DNA of 64,000 nt from Pelagibacterium montanilacus (GTDB taxonomy: Bacteria; Pseudomonadota; Alphaproteobacteria; Rhizobiales; Devosiaceae). The notes below the pieces were generated by a model. That model saw only the letters and a program-made list of their open reading frames with translations, did not search any database and was not told the origin of the DNA. The stretch's first letter is position 1; each line of letters opens with the position of its first letter. Made by a program: the position numbers and the translations under genes. Location of the stretch: positions 62,001-126,000 of the forward strand of contig NZ_RZMX01000046.1 of NCBI RefSeq assembly GCF_003992665.1, in the 5' to 3' direction. Positions 16,456 to 26,001 of the stretch are shown piece by piece.

Positions 16456-18233
16456 CACATCCTCAGCAACGCATCGAGCAGTTCCTGCACGGTGGAGACG
16501 ACACGGGCGCTCGCCGAGTAGGCGTTCTGGAGCTCCATCAGGCGCGCCATTTCCTCATCGACGTTCACACCGTATTCGCTTTCCATGCGCGTATTGATCG
16601 CATCGAGCCGGTAGCTGAAGGCCTCGGCCTGGCTCTGGGCCCGCGCGGCGGTATCGCCCTGATGGTTGATCGACTGGGCGATCATCTCGCGCACCGTGCC
16701 GGTGAGCCGTGTGCCCCCGTCACGCTGGGGGGCCGCCGCATCGGCGATGAACTGGGCGGACTTGATGGACTGGAGCAGGAATTCGGGCCGGGCGGCATCG
16801 CCCATCGAAACACCCGGGGCGTGCTGGACGAGCGCGGTCGGATCGGACGCCAGGGCGCCGTTGACCGTGATCCGCCCGGCGAACCCGGCTTTCTGGCCCG
16901 CGCCATCCAGGCTTCCGGAATAGGCCCGGCCATTGCTGTCGATAAAGAGATCGAGCCCGAGCCCGGTGCCCGTCATCCGCCCGGTCATGGCATCGACGCC
17001 ATTGGCGCCGGTGCCGTCGTCGAGAACGGTCAGGGCGCCGCCCGAAACGGTGACGGTGAAGCCCGACCCCAGCTCGGCAGCGATCGCGGCCTGGGCCGCG
17101 GCATCGTCGGTAAAGTCGATGCCCACGACCGTCTCGCCGGCCGTGTTGGGGCTCTGGAGGGTGGCGCCGTCCTCGGTGTGAACGAAACGCACGGCGTGGG
17201 TGCCGGCACCGTCGCGATAGGCAACGAGCAGCGAATTGCCCGGCGCGATGGCCGAGGCATCGAAGCTGAAGCCGCCCGGATCGCCGGGTATCCCCGGATC
17301 GGGCGCAATGGCGGTGCCGCCGACCTCGACGGTGTTCATGGCCAGCGCGAGGCCGGCGGCGATCTCGTCGAACTGGGCCTGGACGGCGGGAAGCGTCGTG
17401 CCGCGCATGTCGGCGAGGGCCGCAAGACGCCCGGATTTCAAAAGCCCTTCAGTGCTCATGTCGAGGCGCAGGCCCGAGGGGGTGGCGAGTTCGAGCCGGC
17501 CATCGGTCTCGAAGCGGAATTCGGACGGTTTGACGTCGAGGATGCCGATGCCGGATTCGGTCATCAGAGCGACGGTGCCATCGCCGCGATAGGTGACCTT
17601 GACGTCGATGGCCTCGGATATCCCCGCGACCAGCCGGTCGCGCTCGTCCATCAGCGCGAGGCGCGCGCCCTCGTCCTGGCTCTGGTCGAGAATGCGCAGA
17701 TTGATGGCGGCGAGCTGGTCGACCTGGCGGTTGAGCCCGGCCACCGCGTCCGACATCTGATTGCCGGCCTCGCGCTCGAGATCGCGCACCGAGGTGGACA
17801 GGCTGTTGAGCTGCTCGACCAGCATCTGGGCCGCCCCGATCACCCCGGCGCGTGCGGAATGGTCGTCGGGATTGGTGGCGAGCGACTGCAGGGCGTTCTC
17901 GAACCCCGCATAGAGCGTGTCGAGGGAATGGGCGTCCCCGGGCATGCCCATGTGCATCTGGAGCCGGTCAAGGAAGGTCGCCCGGGTGGCGTGGAAGCTC
18001 GCCGAGGACACCGCCGAGACGTGCTGCTTTTGCAGCGCGTCGTTGAAGGCGCGCTCGAGCCCGGCGAGCCGGACCTGGGCACTGGTGCCAAAGGAGGTGT
18101 CGGTGACGGTCTGGGACTGCCGGTGATAGCCGGGCGTGCCCGCATTGGCGACGTTGCGGGAGAGAACGTCGATGCCGCGCTGGCTGGCATTCATGCCCGC
18201 CAGCGCATTGGAAAGCGTCGAACTCAGCCCCAC
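16455..18233 (-). CDS. flgK: Flagellar hook-associated protein FlgK
   Basis: A 592-residue HAP1. The N-terminus MGLSSTLSNALAGMNASQRG followed by IDVLSRNVANAGTPGYHRQ is the classical FlgK/rod-family start. Other blocks are LAALADMRGTTLPAVQAQFDEIA, and a C-terminal SINHQGDTAARAQSQAEAF, GVNVDEEMARLMELQNAYS, ASARVVSTVQELLDALLRM. It forms the first junction ring on the hook. The gene starts 45 bases after flgE stops and overlaps flgL at TGATG, so the three are almost certainly co-transcribed from the sigma-54 promoter before flgE. Confidence 0.96.
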   Translation of the reverse strand: MGLSSTLSNALAGMNASQRGIDVLSRNVANAGTPGYHRQSQTVTDTSFGTSAQVRLAGLERAFNDALQKQHVSAVSSASFHATRATFLDRLQMHMGMPGDAHSLDTLYAGFENALQSLATNPDDHSARAGVIGAAQMLVEQLNSLSTSVRDLEREAGNQMSDAVAGLNRQVDQLAAINLRILDQSQDEGARLALMDERDRLVAGISEAIDVKVTYRGDGTVALMTESGIGILDVKPSEFRFETDGRLELATPSGLRLDMSTEGLLKSGRLAALADMRGTTLPAVQAQFDEIAAGLALAMNTVEVGGTAIAPDPGIPGDPGGFSFDASAIAPGNSLLVAYRDGAGTHAVRFVHTEDGATLQSPNTAGETVVGIDFTDDAAAQAAIAAELGSGFTVTVSGGALTVLDDGTGANGVDAMTGRMTGTGLGLDLFIDSNGRAYSGSLDGAGQKAGFAGRITVNGALASDPTALVQHAPGVSMGDAARPEFLLQSIKSAQFIADAAAPQRDGGTRLTGTVREMIAQSINHQGDTAARAQSQAEAFSYRLDAINTRMESEYGVNVDEEMARLMELQNAYSASARVVSTVQELLDALLRM

Positions 18234-18278
18234 TGCCTAATCTCCCCGTACCAATGCCAGTCTCCGGCCATCGCGGAC

Positions 18279-19883
18279 CTAGCGGATCATGTTGAGTGCT
18301 TCGCGCAGCATCTCGTCGGATGCCGAAACGATGCGCGTGCCCGCCGAATAGGCCTGCTGGGTGGTGATGAGCTTGGTGAACTCCTCGGAAATGTCGGTGT
18401 TGGACGTCTCGAGTGCACCGCCGGTCACCCCGCCTTCGGTCGAGAACATGGCCTGGCCCGACTGGGACGTGGCCTCAAAGACACCGCCATCGAGCCGCTT
18501 GAGCATGTTCTGGGCGTTAAAGTTCGCCGTCACGAGCTGGTACATCTCGATCTGCTGGCCATTGGAATAAGTGGCCACCACGCGCCCGGAATCGTTGATT
18601 TCCACGGACATGAAAGAGCCTGCGCCGAACCCGTTCTGGTAGAGCTGGACGTCGGACGCCCGGCCGCTCGAGCTATCGAACTGGGACAGCCCGTCCATTC
18701 CGAAATTGATCTGGACAGTGCCCACCGCGGCACCGTCGACGGTGAGGTTGGGGATGGTGATGCGGGCGGGCTCGCCGACGCCGGGCGCCTGCCCGCCGAC
18801 GGTGGCCAGCGTGCCGTCGGAATTGAACGAGAACCGCCCGCCGGGCGCCTCGGCCCATTCCTCGGGCTGGGACGCGGACTGGTAGTACAGCCGCCAGCTG
18901 TCAGGCTCGTTCCCGACCTTGGCCCAGCGCAACTGCACGTTCACCGCCGCGCCATTGGGCGCATAGACCGTGACGGCCCCGCCCTCGACCGAGCGCTCGC
19001 GGAACAGCTCGGTGTCCGATTCAGGGTCGGTCATGGCGTAGGTGCCGGTCAGGCCGGCCGCCGCCGCGTCACCGGCGATCTCGATGGAGGTGTCGGTGGT
19101 GGCGCGCACCACGAGATTGCCCGAGCCGTTGATCTGGGCGCCGACATCGTCGAGCCCGTCCAGCCAGCCGATCAGGTCGTTGAGCGTCGCGCCGGTGTCG
19201 CCTTCGGTGAAGGTGAAGTCCTGGTTATTGGCGGTGACGGTCATGGACTGGCCTGATGTCCAGCCGGGGAAGATGTCGACCAGATCGTCATTGGGGTCGA
19301 TGCCGGTCATGTCGAATTCAAAGGAGGGAAATACCCCCGAATTCTGGACCGCCGGATCGGCAGGCAGGTTGAGCTGGTAATCGATCCGCTCGGTCGGTTT
19401 GGCGGCGATCAGCCCGTTGCTGATCTCGATCATCTCGGGCACCGAGCCCGCTATGTTGCCGTTCTCGACCGGCACGCCCATCAGGTAGTAGCCCGAGCCG
19501 TTGACCAGATAGCCCTCGCGGTCCATCGCGAAATCGCCCCGGCGCGTATAATAGTTTGCGTCCCCGAACAGGGACTGGCCGTCGCTGGTCCCCACCTTTT
19601 CGGCCACGATGAAAAAGCCGTTCCCGTTGAGCGCCACATGGGTGCCGATGGGCGAAGTGATGATGTCGCCGCGCACGTCGTTGGTCGATCGCGAATAGCC
19701 GATCACCGCGCCCGGGGTCTGCCGGCCGACCGCCGCATCGGGGATCAGGTCGACAAAGCCGGTCTCGAGCTTCTTGTAGCCGGTCGTCTGGGAGTTCGCG
19801 ATGTTGCCCGAGATGTTGGAGAGCGCGAAAGCCTGCGCGCTCATCCCCGTCACCGCCGTCGCCAATGCTCCATAGATACCCAT
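18279..19883 (-). CDS. flgE: Flagellar hook protein FlgE
   Basis: A 534-residue hook subunit. It begins MGIYGALATAVTGMSAQAF and continues ALSNISGNIANSQTTGYKK with ITSPIGTHVALNGNGFFIV; it ends ALETSNTDISEEFTKLI, TTQQAYSAGTRIVSASDEML, all diagnostic of FlgE. The start is set by GGAGAAG about 8 bases upstream and by a sigma-54 promoter at 19908-19923; an upstream in-frame ATG at 20024 would put the promoter inside the gene. The middle (about residues 170-400) is enlarged relative to enteric FlgE (about 400 residues total). First gene of flgE-flgK-flgL. Confidence 0.96.
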   Translation of the reverse strand: MGIYGALATAVTGMSAQAFALSNISGNIANSQTTGYKKLETGFVDLIPDAAVGRQTPGAVIGYSRSTNDVRGDIITSPIGTHVALNGNGFFIVAEKVGTSDGQSLFGDANYYTRRGDFAMDREGYLVNGSGYYLMGVPVENGNIAGSVPEMIEISNGLIAAKPTERIDYQLNLPADPAVQNSGVFPSFEFDMTGIDPNDDLVDIFPGWTSGQSMTVTANNQDFTFTEGDTGATLNDLIGWLDGLDDVGAQINGSGNLVVRATTDTSIEIAGDAAAAGLTGTYAMTDPESDTELFRERSVEGGAVTVYAPNGAAVNVQLRWAKVGNEPDSWRLYYQSASQPEEWAEAPGGRFSFNSDGTLATVGGQAPGVGEPARITIPNLTVDGAAVGTVQINFGMDGLSQFDSSSGRASDVQLYQNGFGAGSFMSVEINDSGRVVATYSNGQQIEMYQLVTANFNAQNMLKRLDGGVFEATSQSGQAMFSTEGGVTGGALETSNTDISEEFTKLITTQQAYSAGTRIVSASDEMLREALNMIR

Positions 19884-19907
19884 ACTCACTTCTCCATAGC
19901 GAACGCG

Positions 19908-19923
19908 GCAAGTGCCGCACCAA
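19908..19923 (-). promoter_or_regulatory. Sigma-54 promoter of flgE-flgK-flgL
   Basis: On the minus strand TTGGTGCGGCACTTGC has the invariant GG and GC 10 bases apart and a perfect -12 TTGC. The predicted start site falls about 13 bases before the flgE ATG, leaving a short leader just long enough for the GGAGAAG ribosome binding site. Confidence 0.75.
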
Positions 19924-20133
19924 ACCGCCAGACGCGATGCAAGCGCGATGCCAGATCGCCATGGTGTTGATCGGCTTGGGTTTTCCTGCTTTTGCCGACG
20001 CGGAAAGCCCGTCTGACCGGGCAAGAAGCACCGGGGTGAGGGAAAAATCTGCCCAGTGGGCGGCCAGCTTGTTTGGGCGGCGTGCTTGGTCTAAACCCGC
20101 GTGATCCTTGAAACTCCCAGCCGCGGGCGCGCC

Positions 20134-21000
20134 ATGTTCTTTGAGAGTCCGGACCAGTTCAGGCAGCAAAAGCAGAAGGCGGTGACCGTCTTTGGCATGT
20201 CCGGGGTCGGCAAGACCTGGATCGGGAACCTCTTGCGGCGGCGCAACTGGTTCCACTTCTCGGTGGATTTCCGGATCGGCACCCGCCACATGGGCGAGTT
20301 CATCGTGGACAATTTCAAGCGCGAGGCCATGAAGGTGCCGTTCCTGGCCGAACTGCTGCGCTCGGATTCGATCTATATCTGCTCCAATATCACCTTCGAC
20401 AATCTCGACCCGCTCTCGAGCTATCTGGGCACGCCGGGCGATCCGGCGCGCGGGGGGCTGGAACTGGCCGAATATCAGCGCCGCCAGGAGCAGCACCGGG
20501 TGGCCGAGATCTATGCGCTGGCCGACGTGCCCTATTTCATCGAACGCGCGCGCGAGCTCTATGGCTATGACGATTTCCTGTGCGACACCGGGGGATCGCT
20601 GATCGAGGTGCTCGATCCCAACGACCCCGACGACCCGGTGGTCAAGGCGCTGACCGAGCACACGGCGCTGCTTTATATCCGGGGCACCGAGGAGGACGCG
20701 ACCGCGCTTGTCGATCGCTTCCGCGCCAATCCCAAGCCGATGTATTATCCGCCCGATCTGCTGGTGAAGAACTGGCAGGCGTTCAAGGCGCAGGCCGGGA
20801 TCGAACGGGACGAGGACGTGGACCCGGACGCCTTCGCGGTCTGGGGATTCGAGGCCCTGCTCAAGGACCGGCTGCCGCGCTACCAGGCGCTGGCGGACAA
20901 TTTCGGCTATGTGGTCGAGGGCCGGGAGCTTGCAACGGTGCGCGACAATGCCGATTTCGTGGACCTGATGTGTCAGGCCATCGCCCGCCGCACCCCCTGA
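20134..21000 (+). CDS. Conserved P-loop ATPase of unknown role
   Basis: A 288-residue soluble protein with a clear Walker A, VFGMSGVGKTWIGN, near the N-terminus. The rest shows no kinase or GTPase signature I can name: FSVDFRIGTRHMGEFIVDNF, DNLDPLSSYLGTPGDPARGG, DFLCDTGGSLIEVLDPNDPD and a C-terminal MYYPPDLLVKNWQAFKAQAG. Similar proteins occur in other alphaproteobacteria annotated only as ATPase. The start is uncertain: ATG 20134 (MFFESPD) or an in-frame GTG at 20101; neither has a good ribosome binding site. It ends 26 bases before metA and may be co-transcribed with it, but nothing in the sequence links it to methionine synthesis. Confidence 0.75.
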   Translation: MFFESPDQFRQQKQKAVTVFGMSGVGKTWIGNLLRRRNWFHFSVDFRIGTRHMGEFIVDNFKREAMKVPFLAELLRSDSIYICSNITFDNLDPLSSYLGTPGDPARGGLELAEYQRRQEQHRVAEIYALADVPYFIERARELYGYDDFLCDTGGSLIEVLDPNDPDDPVVKALTEHTALLYIRGTEEDATALVDRFRANPKPMYYPPDLLVKNWQAFKAQAGIERDEDVDPDAFAVWGFEALLKDRLPRYQALADNFGYVVEGRELATVRDNADFVDLMCQAIARRTP

Positions 21001-21026
21001 CGCCCGCCACCCTAGGACAAATCGCA

Positions 21027-21947
21027 ATGCCGATCAGAATTCCCGACCTGCTGCCCGCCCGCAAGACGCTCGAAGACGAGGGCGTGGTGGTGATGGACGA
21101 TACCCGCGCCACGCGCCAGGACATCCGGCCGCTCCAGATCGGGCTCCTGAACCTGATGCCCAACAAGGAGCGCACCGAGACCCAGTTCACCCGGCTGATC
21201 GCCTCGACCCCGCTCCAGATCGACCTCACGCTCGTGCGGATCACCGATCATGCGTCCCGGAACACGCCCGAAGAGTACCTCCAGACGTTCTACAAGACCT
21301 GGGAAGAGGTGCGCGCGCGCAAGTTCGACGGGTTCGTGGTGACCGGGGCCCCGATCGCCAACATGCCGTTCGAGGAGGTGCGCTACTGGCAGGAGATGGT
21401 GGACATCATGGACTGGACCCAGTCCAATGTGCATAACACCATGTTCATCTGCTGGGGCGCGCAGGCGGCGCTGCACCATTTCCACGGCGCCCGGCGCTAT
21501 CGCATGGACACCAAGGCGTTCGGGGTCTACCGCCACACGGTGGTCGACACGCGCTCGCCCTATCTGCGTGGCTTTTCCGACGATCTGGCGATCCCCGTCT
21601 CGCGCTATAACGACATCGACCGCACCAGCCTTGGCGAGGATCTCGAGATCCTGATCGACAACGACCAGATCGGGGTGTGCATGCTGGGGGACCGGAAATA
21701 CCGGGCGCTCTACATGCTCAACCATCTCGAATACGACAACAGGTCGCTGGCCGACGAATATGAGCGCGACCGCAATGCCGGGCTCGATATCGAGCCGCCG
21801 CTCGATCTTTATCCGGACAACGATCCCTCGCGCACCCCGCTCAACCGGTGGCGCAGCCACGGGCATCTGCTGTTCCAGAACTGGATCAACGAGATCTACC
21901 AGACCACGCCCTACGACATCAAAGAGGTCGGGCTCACCCACGGGTGA
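21027..21947 (+). CDS. metA: Homoserine O-acyltransferase MetA
   Basis: A 306-residue enzyme that acylates homoserine, the first committed step of methionine synthesis. It starts MPIRIPDLLPARKTLEDEGV as usual and has PLQIGLLNLMPNKERTETQF, the nucleophile Cys142 in FICWGAQAALHHF, and the catalytic His/Glu pair in NHLEYDNRSLADEYERD. The residue known to set the acyl donor in this family, position 111, is Ala (GAPIANMPFEEV), whereas Glu favours acetyl-CoA and Gly succinyl-CoA; the donor is therefore open. Only 26 bases separate it from the upstream P-loop gene, so there is no room for the SAM-II riboswitch often seen before metA in alphaproteobacteria. Confidence 0.95.
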   Translation: MPIRIPDLLPARKTLEDEGVVVMDDTRATRQDIRPLQIGLLNLMPNKERTETQFTRLIASTPLQIDLTLVRITDHASRNTPEEYLQTFYKTWEEVRARKFDGFVVTGAPIANMPFEEVRYWQEMVDIMDWTQSNVHNTMFICWGAQAALHHFHGARRYRMDTKAFGVYRHTVVDTRSPYLRGFSDDLAIPVSRYNDIDRTSLGEDLEILIDNDQIGVCMLGDRKYRALYMLNHLEYDNRSLADEYERDRNAGLDIEPPLDLYPDNDPSRTPLNRWRSHGHLLFQNWINEIYQTTPYDIKEVGLTHG

Positions 21948-21954
21948 GCCCAGC

Positions 21955-21983
21955 TTGACCTTGCCGACCGGCACAACTACGGT
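21955..21983 (+). promoter_or_regulatory. Candidate sigma-70-type promoter for glyQ
   Basis: TTGACC (21955-21960) and TACGGT (21978-21983) with 17-base spacing, 37 bases before the glyQ ATG. Good -35 and spacing, moderate -10. Confidence 0.4.
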
Positions 21984-22019
21984 CGCGCCGCCCTTTCCTC
22001 TCGCCCAGCCGGACCCCAC

Positions 22020-22943
22020 ATGAGCGACGCCATCAAGCCGCATATGGACCCCAGGAACTCGTTTCAGGGGCTGATCCTGACCTTGCAGAATTTCTGGGCC
22101 GACCAGGGGTGCGTGATCCTGCAGCCCTATGACATGCAGATGGGCGCGGGCACGTTCCACACCGGCACCACGCTGCGGGCGCTGGGCCCCAGGCCCTGGA
22201 ACGCGGCCTATGTGCAGCCCTCCCGCCGGCCCACCGACGGACGCTATGGGGAGAACCCCAACCGGCTCCAGCACTATTACCAGTTCCAGGTGATCCTCAA
22301 GCCCTCGCCCGCCGATATCCAGGACCTCTATCTCAAATCGCTGGCCGCGATCGGACTCGATGCGAAGGTGCACGATATCCGGTTCGTTGAAGACGACTGG
22401 GAAAGCCCGACGCTGGGCGCCTGGGGGCTGGGCTGGGAATGCTGGTGCGACGGCATGGAGGTGAGCCAGTTCACCTATTTCCAGCAGGTCGCCGGCTTCG
22501 AATGCAGCCCGGTGCCCGGGGAGATCACCTATGGGCTCGAGCGTCTGGCGATGTATGTGCAGGGCGTGGAGAACGTCTACGAGCTCAATTACAATGGCCG
22601 GCAGGGCGCCGACAAGGTGACCTATGGCGACGTGTTCCTGCAGAACGAGCAGGAATTTTCCAAATACAATTTCGAGGCCGCCGACACCGCGATCCTGTTC
22701 CAGCACTTTACCGATGCGGAGAACGAATGCCGGGCGGTTCTCAAGGCCGGGCTGGTGGAGGGTCGCCAGACCATGGCGGTGCCGGCCTATGAGCAGGTGA
22801 TCAAGGCCAGCCATACCTTCAATCTGCTCGACGCGCGCGGGGTGATCTCGGTCACCGAGCGCCAGAGCTATATCCTGCGTATTCGCGAGCTCGCCAAGGC
22901 ATGCGGCGAAGCCTGGCTTCTCACCGGAGGCGGCGGCGCATAA
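22020..22943 (+). CDS. glyQ: Glycyl-tRNA synthetase alpha subunit GlyQ
   Basis: A 307-residue class II synthetase alpha chain of the bacterial alpha2beta2 type. Recognisable: [60 protein letters not shown] (motif 2 region), [20 protein letters not shown] and [19 protein letters not shown] (motif 3). It charges tRNA-Gly together with the beta subunit GlyS. No glyS is found in the 41 kb downstream or in the upstream part of the window, so the two subunits are encoded apart; lemA follows at 23007 instead. Confidence 0.98.
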   Translation: MSDAIKPHMDPRNSFQGLILTLQNFWADQGCVILQPYDMQMGAGTFHTGTTLRALGPRPWNAAYVQPSRRPTDGRYGENPNRLQHYYQFQVILKPSPADIQDLYLKSLAAIGLDAKVHDIRFVEDDWESPTLGAWGLGWECWCDGMEVSQFTYFQQVAGFECSPVPGEITYGLERLAMYVQGVENVYELNYNGRQGADKVTYGDVFLQNEQEFSKYNFEAADTAILFQHFTDAENECRAVLKAGLVEGRQTMAVPAYEQVIKASHTFNLLDARGVISVTERQSYILRIRELAKACGEAWLLTGGGGA

Positions 22944-23006
22944 GTCGTTGATCTTGCCCCGGTCCGGTGCCAAAGTCCGCGCACCAATTGCTGGAGGGCG
23001 TGGTTG

Positions 23007-23564
23007 ATGGAATGGGTATTGCTTGCGGTGATCGTGGCTGTCGCCGGCTATGCGGTCTTTGCCTACAACATGCTGGTGCGCAACCGGCAGATGAAGGAAG
23101 AGGGCTGGTCGGGCATCGACGTGCAGCTCAAGCGCCGCGCCGATCTGGTGCCTAACATGATCGAGACGGTCAGGGGCTATATGGGCCATGAGCGCGATAC
23201 GCTCCAGGCGGTGACCGATGCCCGCGCGGCCGTGGCCCAGGCCGGCGATGCCAACCCGGCGGAACGCGGCAAGATCGAGGGGCTGCTTTCGGGTGCGCTC
23301 GGGCGCCTGTTCGCGGTCGCCGAGGATTATCCCGACCTCAAGGCCAACACGACCTTTCTCGAGCTGCAGTCCGCACTGCAGACGGTGGAGGACGAGATCC
23401 AGATGTCCCGGCGCTACTACAATGGCGCGGTGCGCAATCTGAACGTGGCCGTGGAATCCTTTCCCTCCAATATCATCGCGGGGGCGTTCAAGTTCGAGAA
23501 GGCCGAGTATTTCGAGCTCGAGAACGAGGCCGATCGCGCCGTGCCGCAGGTGAACTTCGCCTGA
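23007..23564 (+). CDS. lemA: LemA family protein
   Basis: A 185-residue protein with one N-terminal membrane segment (WVLLAVIVAVAGYAVFAYNM) and a helical LemA domain: GWSGIDVQLKRRADLVPNMI, VRGYMGHERDTLQAVTDARA, YPDLKANTTFLELQSALQTV and RRYYNGAVRNLNVAVESFPS. The function of LemA is not settled; it is membrane-anchored with the domain in the cytoplasm or periplasm. The ATG has GGAGG nine bases upstream; a TTG directly before it is also in frame. It forms a pair with the DUF2207 gene 25 bases downstream, a combination seen widely in bacteria. Confidence 0.93.
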   Translation: MEWVLLAVIVAVAGYAVFAYNMLVRNRQMKEEGWSGIDVQLKRRADLVPNMIETVRGYMGHERDTLQAVTDARAAVAQAGDANPAERGKIEGLLSGALGRLFAVAEDYPDLKANTTFLELQSALQTVEDEIQMSRRYYNGAVRNLNVAVESFPSNIIAGAFKFEKAEYFELENEADRAVPQVNFA

Positions 23565-23589
23565 CACGCACCCGGGGGATGACAGACCG

Positions 23590-25500
23590 ATGAGCACCCT
23601 GTCCGGACGCCTCGTGCTGCGCCTGCTTGCCCTCATGATGGCTCTGGTTCTGGGACCGCTGGGCGGGCAAGCCTGGGCCCAGGAGGTGATCCGCAGTTTC
23701 GAGACCGCGATCGTCGTCCAGCCCGACACGAGCGTTCAGATCATCGAAACGATCACCGTCAACGCCGAAGGCCAGAGCATCCAGCGCGGGATTTTCCGCG
23801 ACATCCCCACGGTCCTTGAGACCGATGATGGCGGGCAGATCCGCTCGACCATCAGGGTGCAGTCGGTGACCCGAAACGGGAGCGCCGAGCCCTATTCCCT
23901 CGAGAACATCCACAACGGGCGACGCATCCGGATCGGTGACCCCGATATCCGGATCGGACGGGGCGTGCACCGATACCAGATCCGCTACACCATGGACCGC
24001 GCCGCGCGCATGTTCGGGGACCGCGACGAGATCTACTGGAACGCGACCGGTAATTTCTGGGAATTTTCCATCAACCAGGCGACCGCCGTGGTGACCCTGC
24101 CCGAGGGCGCGACGATTTCCGACCTCGCCGTCTTCACCGGTCCGCAGGGCGCAGTGGAGTCGGAGGCGAGCATCGAGCGGCTGTCCGATCGCCAGGCCCG
24201 GTTCGTCACCACATCGCGGCTGGCGCCCTATGAGGGCATGACGGTGGCGGTGGCGTTCGAACCCGGCATCCTTTCCGCTCCTGAAGGGTTCGACGCGTTC
24301 GGCTACTGGCTGTCGGACAACCGGGATTTCTGGGTGCCCGCGCTGCTGCTCGCCATCGTCTTTGTCTACAATGGCTGGGCCTGGAGCACGGTGGGGCGCG
24401 ACCCGGCGCGCGGGGTCATTTTTCCCCGCTTTCACGCGCCCAAGGGGTTCTCCCCGGCGCTGACCCATTACGTGCACCGCATGGGATGGGCGAGTTCGGG
24501 CTGGAGCGCGTTTTCCGCGGCGCTGGTTTCGCTGGCCACCAAGGGGCTGATCGAGATCGAAGCGCGCGGGAAGACCACGACGCTGATGGCCACCCCCATG
24601 GCGCCGCCCGATGATCTGCCCCCGGGCGAGGAGGTCATCCTGCGCTATCTTCGCGGCAAGGACATGGTCACGATCGACAAGGAGCATGGGCCCGAACTGG
24701 CCGAGCAGCGGGTGGCCTTCACGCGGGCGATCGAGGGGGAGAACCGGAAGGTCTATTTCAACAATCATTACATCTACACCGTGGCCGGCGCGGTGATCGG
24801 GGGGCTGGGCCTGCTCGTGATGGGGCTGGCCGACGTGCTCGACCCTGAGCTGATCTTTCTCTCGCTGTTCATCACCATGGGAGCGAGCGGGGTCGCGGCC
24901 AGCCTGCGCGGGCTCTGGCAGGGCGATACGCTGGGCAAGCTGCGGCCGGTGCTTTTCGTGGTCTATGGCCTGTTCATGTTCGGCGGGCTGATGACCGATT
25001 TCCTGACCGCGCTCCAGAGCAGTTTCGCGGTGATTGCGGCGGGGCTGATCGTGGCAACCACAATCGTTTTCGGGGTGCTGATGCGGGCGCCTACCCTGCA
25101 TGGCCGGCAGGTCATGGACGAGATCGAGGGGTTCAAGATGTATCTCGAGACCGCCGAAAAGGAGCGCCTGAACTTCCAGGACGAGCCGGAAATGTCAGTG
25201 GCCCGGTTCGAGACCATTCTGCCCTATGCCATGGCGCTTGGGGTGGAAAAGCCCTGGGCGGAGCGCTTCGAGAACGATCTGGTCCGGCATGCGGTAAGGG
25301 ACGCACCGCGTTCATACAGCCCTGCCTGGTACCACGGATCGCGGTTCTCGGGTGGCAGGCTGGCGGCGACGATGGGCGGACTTGCCGCCGGGCTGAGCTC
25401 GGCCATGGTCGCCGCACAGCCGGCAAAGTCCTCGGGATCGGGCTTTTCGGGCGGCTCGTCGGGTGGCGGCGGGGGTGGCGGAGGCGGCGGTGGCTGGTGA
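23590..25500 (+). CDS. DUF2207 domain membrane protein
   Basis: A 636-residue protein: signal peptide ([19 protein letters not shown]), an extracytoplasmic DUF2207 domain of about 220 residues ([39 protein letters not shown]), a membrane segment near residue 250 ([19 protein letters not shown]), a cytoplasmic stretch, further membrane segments around 395-420 and 455-495, and a C-terminal soluble part ending in a run of glycines before Trp. Glycine-rich tails are usual in this family. The role is unknown; pairing with LemA suggests a shared envelope function. The fosA-like gene starts within its last 11 bases, using a ribosome binding site inside the glycine codons. Confidence 0.88.
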   Translation: MSTLSGRLVLRLLALMMALVLGPLGGQAWAQEVIRSFETAIVVQPDTSVQIIETITVNAEGQSIQRGIFRDIPTVLETDDGGQIRSTIRVQSVTRNGSAEPYSLENIHNGRRIRIGDPDIRIGRGVHRYQIRYTMDRAARMFGDRDEIYWNATGNFWEFSINQATAVVTLPEGATISDLAVFTGPQGAVESEASIERLSDRQARFVTTSRLAPYEGMTVAVAFEPGILSAPEGFDAFGYWLSDNRDFWVPALLLAIVFVYNGWAWSTVGRDPARGVIFPRFHAPKGFSPALTHYVHRMGWASSGWSAFSAALVSLATKGLIEIEARGKTTTLMATPMAPPDDLPPGEEVILRYLRGKDMVTIDKEHGPELAEQRVAFTRAIEGENRKVYFNNHYIYTVAGAVIGGLGLLVMGLADVLDPELIFLSLFITMGASGVAASLRGLWQGDTLGKLRPVLFVVYGLFMFGGLMTDFLTALQSSFAVIAAGLIVATTIVFGVLMRAPTLHGRQVMDEIEGFKMYLETAEKERLNFQDEPEMSVARFETILPYAMALGVEKPWAERFENDLVRHAVRDAPRSYSPAWYHGSRFSGGRLAATMGGLAAGLSSAMVAAQPAKSSGSGFSGGSSGGGGGGGGGGGW

Positions 25501-25924
25501 GCCTGACCATGGACCTGCCGTTCGCGGGCTCAATCACATCACGCTCGCGGTAAGTGACCTGGCCCGATCGACCGCGTTCTATCGCGACGTGCTGGGGTTC
25601 GTGCTGCGCGCCGAATGGCCCGAGGGCGCGTATCTCGAAGCCGGCGCGCTCTGGCTGTGCCTGTCGCTCGACCCTCTGGCGCGCACCACGCCGCATCCGG
25701 ATTACACCCACATCGCGCTCGATGTGGCGGAGGCCGATTTCGCGGCGCTGAGTGCGCGGATTTCGGCCCAGGCAAGGCTCTGGAAGGAGAACCGGAGCGA
25801 AGGGGCGTCGCTCTATGTCCTCGACCCGGACGGGCACAAGCTCGAATTGCACGCGGGCGACCTACGCTCGCGGCTGGCCCATTACCGGGCCCACCCTGCC
25901 CCCGGACGCGTGATCCACGACTGA
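25490..25924 (+). CDS. fosA: FosA-type fosfomycin glutathione transferase
   Basis: A 144-residue vicinal-oxygen-chelate enzyme with strong similarity to FosA, which adds glutathione to fosfomycin in a Mn/K-dependent reaction. The FosA fingerprint is complete: [14 protein letters not shown] with metal ligand His16, DYTHIAL with His74, the fosfomycin/K+ loop [12 protein letters not shown] (Lys99, Ser103, Ser107, Tyr109), [13 protein letters not shown] with metal ligand Glu119, and RSRL with Arg128. No ATG is in frame; GTG 25490 fits best because GGAGG lies 6 bases upstream, within the glycine codons of the DUF2207 gene, which it overlaps by 11 bases. GTG 25475 and 25463 are alternatives. It is chromosomal with no mobile element nearby, so an intrinsic rather than acquired gene. 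Activity is inferred from residues only. Confidence 0.85.
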   Translation: MAGEPDHGPAVRGLNHITLAVSDLARSTAFYRDVLGFVLRAEWPEGAYLEAGALWLCLSLDPLARTTPHPDYTHIALDVAEADFAALSARISAQARLWKENRSEGASLYVLDPDGHKLELHAGDLRSRLAHYRAHPAPGRVIHD

Positions 25925-26001
25925 TCGACCGACGGCGCGGGCCTTCGCGCATATCCACTTCTGATTGACCCGGAACGGGAGCGCCGGGTCTTTGGTTTGT
26001 C

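Noticed and set aside
16662-19256. An 864-residue plus-strand frame opposite flgK and flgE
   Set aside because: Shadow frame; flgE and flgK are certain.
21001-21026. SAM-II riboswitch before metA
   Set aside because: Only 26 bases lie between the upstream stop and metA, with no matching structure.
21012-23729. A 905-residue open frame on the minus strand opposite metA-glyQ-lemA
   Set aside because: High-GC shadow: the opposite strand holds three certain genes, and the translation is Arg/Gly/His-rich without any family motif.
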